Both the position numbers and the translations under genes were made by a program. A stretch of DNA of 23,541 nucleotides from DATAFO01 sp046728015 (lineage in GTDB: Bacteria > Actinomycetota > Thermoleophilia > Solirubrobacterales > 70-9). Position 1 is the first letter of the stretch, and each line of letters begins with the position of its first letter. The stretch is from assembly GCA_046728015.1 (NCBI GenBank), contig JBKPDQ010000157.1:1-23541 (forward strand), given 5' to 3'. The notes under the pieces were generated by a model. The model was not told the origin of the DNA and did not search any database. It saw nothing but the letters and a program-made list of their open reading frames with translations. Of the stretch, positions 22,729-23,541 are shown in pieces.

Positions 22729-22908
22729 GGGTTTCACTCCAGAATTGCAGCTTCAGGTTGTTGGTGATGTCGGCGTCCGTAAATTTGGTCTGCTGATTCC
22801 CATCGAGCTGAATCTCGCCCCCACTGACTTGGAGTTTCTCGCCCGGAGCCGTCCCCCAAGCGCACGCGCCCCTGTTATCGGAAGCGCCCTCTGTTTTTTA
22901 TCAGTGGG
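22729..22908 (-). pseudogene. Unidentified coding-like fragment truncated by IS91-like remnant
   Basis: One minus-strand frame, open between a TAA (about 22909) and the transposon junction, reads WGTAPGEKLQVSGGEIQ, LDGNQQTKFTDADITNNLK and LQFWSET. Its balanced polar composition is unlike the arginine-rich nonsense frames around it. I do not recognise the family, and there is no start codon with a ribosome binding site. Likely a relic of a gene cut by the mobile element, but could be chance. Confidence 0.3.
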
Positions 22909-22998
22909 CCCGAGTCAGGTCCGGAATGTCCTAAGCCGCACCGAGGGCGGGTTCGTCACGCCGAGCGCTTTCGCTCACTCGCACGCGAATGGTCGCGA

Positions 22999-23541
22999 CT
23001 AGCCCTTCTTCGGAGACCAGCCATACGCCTTGGCGCAGGCACCGCCCATCAGCATCGCCCGTTCACTGTCGCTCAGGCGGTCGGTTTGGCGGAAGGGCTC
23101 GACGGCCTGTTCGTAATTGACGACTGCGAAGGCGCGAGTCCAGTCGGTCCCCCACAGGCAGCGTTCGAAACCCCAGGCGTCGAACACGCGGGCGAGCGGG
23201 TCCCAGATGTCCGGGAAGGGATACGGTTCCCGGGACAGCGTGCAGGCACTGCTGACCTTGATCACCGCGTTCCGGCGCCGGGCGAGGTCCAGTACCTTCG
23301 GCAGATCGGCCCAGGGCTGCGGCGGGGCGGGTGGCGTTCGGGGCTGCATGATGCCCAGATGGTCGATGATGAATCGCGTGTCGGGGTGGCGGTCGATCAG
23401 CGCCGCACCCGCGTCCAGGTTGCCCCAGCACAGCATGTTGACCGGAAAGTCGTGCCGAACGGCTGCGCGCAGGATCCGCTCAAGGCCCGGGTCGTTCGGA
23501 TCGCGCCCCGCTTCTTTCGTCATCATGATGCGGATGCCCAC
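22999..23541 (-). CDS. Amidohydrolase (TIM-barrel, amidohydrolase-2 type), 5' end outside window
   Basis: C-terminal 180 residues of a metal-dependent hydrolase of the amidohydrolase-2 family (decarboxylases and lactone/amide hydrolases). Visible are FIIDHLGIMQP with the barrel His/Asp, VIKVSSACTLS, and GFERCLWGTDWTR with the conserved Asp of the last strand, then a normal end. The open frame continues to the window edge, so the N-terminal metal-binding HxH part lies beyond 23541. The GTG at the edge is not a proven start. Substrate cannot be told. Confidence 0.88.
   Translation of the reverse strand: MGIRIMMTKEAGRDPNDPGLERILRAAVRHDFPVNMLCWGNLDAGAALIDRHPDTRFIIDHLGIMQPRTPPAPPQPWADLPKVLDLARRRNAVIKVSSACTLSREPYPFPDIWDPLARVFDAWGFERCLWGTDWTRAFAVVNYEQAVEPFRQTDRLSDSERAMLMGGACAKAYGWSPKKG

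Overview
The window is high-GC throughout, with strongly G/C-biased third codon positions in the intact genes. Its content is scattered catabolic, redox and amide-metabolism genes mixed with decayed mobile elements. That is what I would expect from an uncultured soil or subsurface bacterium of the Candidatus Rokubacteria/Methylomirabilota or deltaproteobacterial kind. The taxonomic guess is inference from gene style; there is no marker gene or rRNA here.

Layout. (1) 1-3.5 kb is a damaged zone. An NmrA-type NAD(P)-binding gene (minus) is interrupted at its very 5' end by a DDE insertion sequence with recognisable terminal inverted repeats (936-2249). An IS91-like transposase remnant, the C-terminal tail of an MmgE/PrpD gene and a frameshifted SRPBCC gene follow. 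(2) 3.5-7.75 kb (plus) holds a glycogen-debranching-type glycosidase split by a frameshift, a 29-bp tandem repeat over its stop codon, an SDR oxidoreductase with a C-terminal extension, and an orphan DppC-type ABC permease with an in-frame stop near its presumed original start. (3) 7.8-10.2 kb (minus) is a compact set: exported transglutaminase-like protein, TlpA-type thioredoxin, and a Prx5-type peroxiredoxin. (4) 10.2-12.06 kb has little intact coding sequence, only a second IS91-like remnant, a short ORF and a 31-bp near-palindrome. (5) 12.06-18.5 kb is the healthiest stretch: a flavin monooxygenase/acyl-CoA dehydrogenase-fold gene divergent from a Tat-exported acetamidase/formamidase, a conserved-looking hypothetical, an epoxide-hydrolase-like alpha/beta hydrolase, a multi-pass membrane protein and a class V aminotransferase. 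(6) 18.5-19.6 kb holds two broken membrane-protein genes around an unrecognised ORF. (7) 19.9-21.5 kb is a membrane-anchored class III nucleotide cyclase that lacks the middle of its catalytic domain. (8) 21.6-22.9 kb is a graveyard of mobile-type sequence: a broken winged-helix-like ORF, a 192-nt block also found inverted at 2.06-2.25 kb, and a third IS91-like remnant. (9) The right edge cuts an amidohydrolase.

How the genes work together. The 9.1-7.8 kb redox set looks like one transcription unit (17-bp overlap between the first two genes). The monooxygenase and formamidase are divergent from one 194-bp intergenic region and may be co-regulated. Elsewhere I see neighbours rather than pathways. 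I did not find a convincing new multi-gene system. The most interesting single items are the core-deleted cyclase, the inverted dispersed transposon modules, the 29-bp repeat spanning a gene end, and the intergenic near-palindrome.
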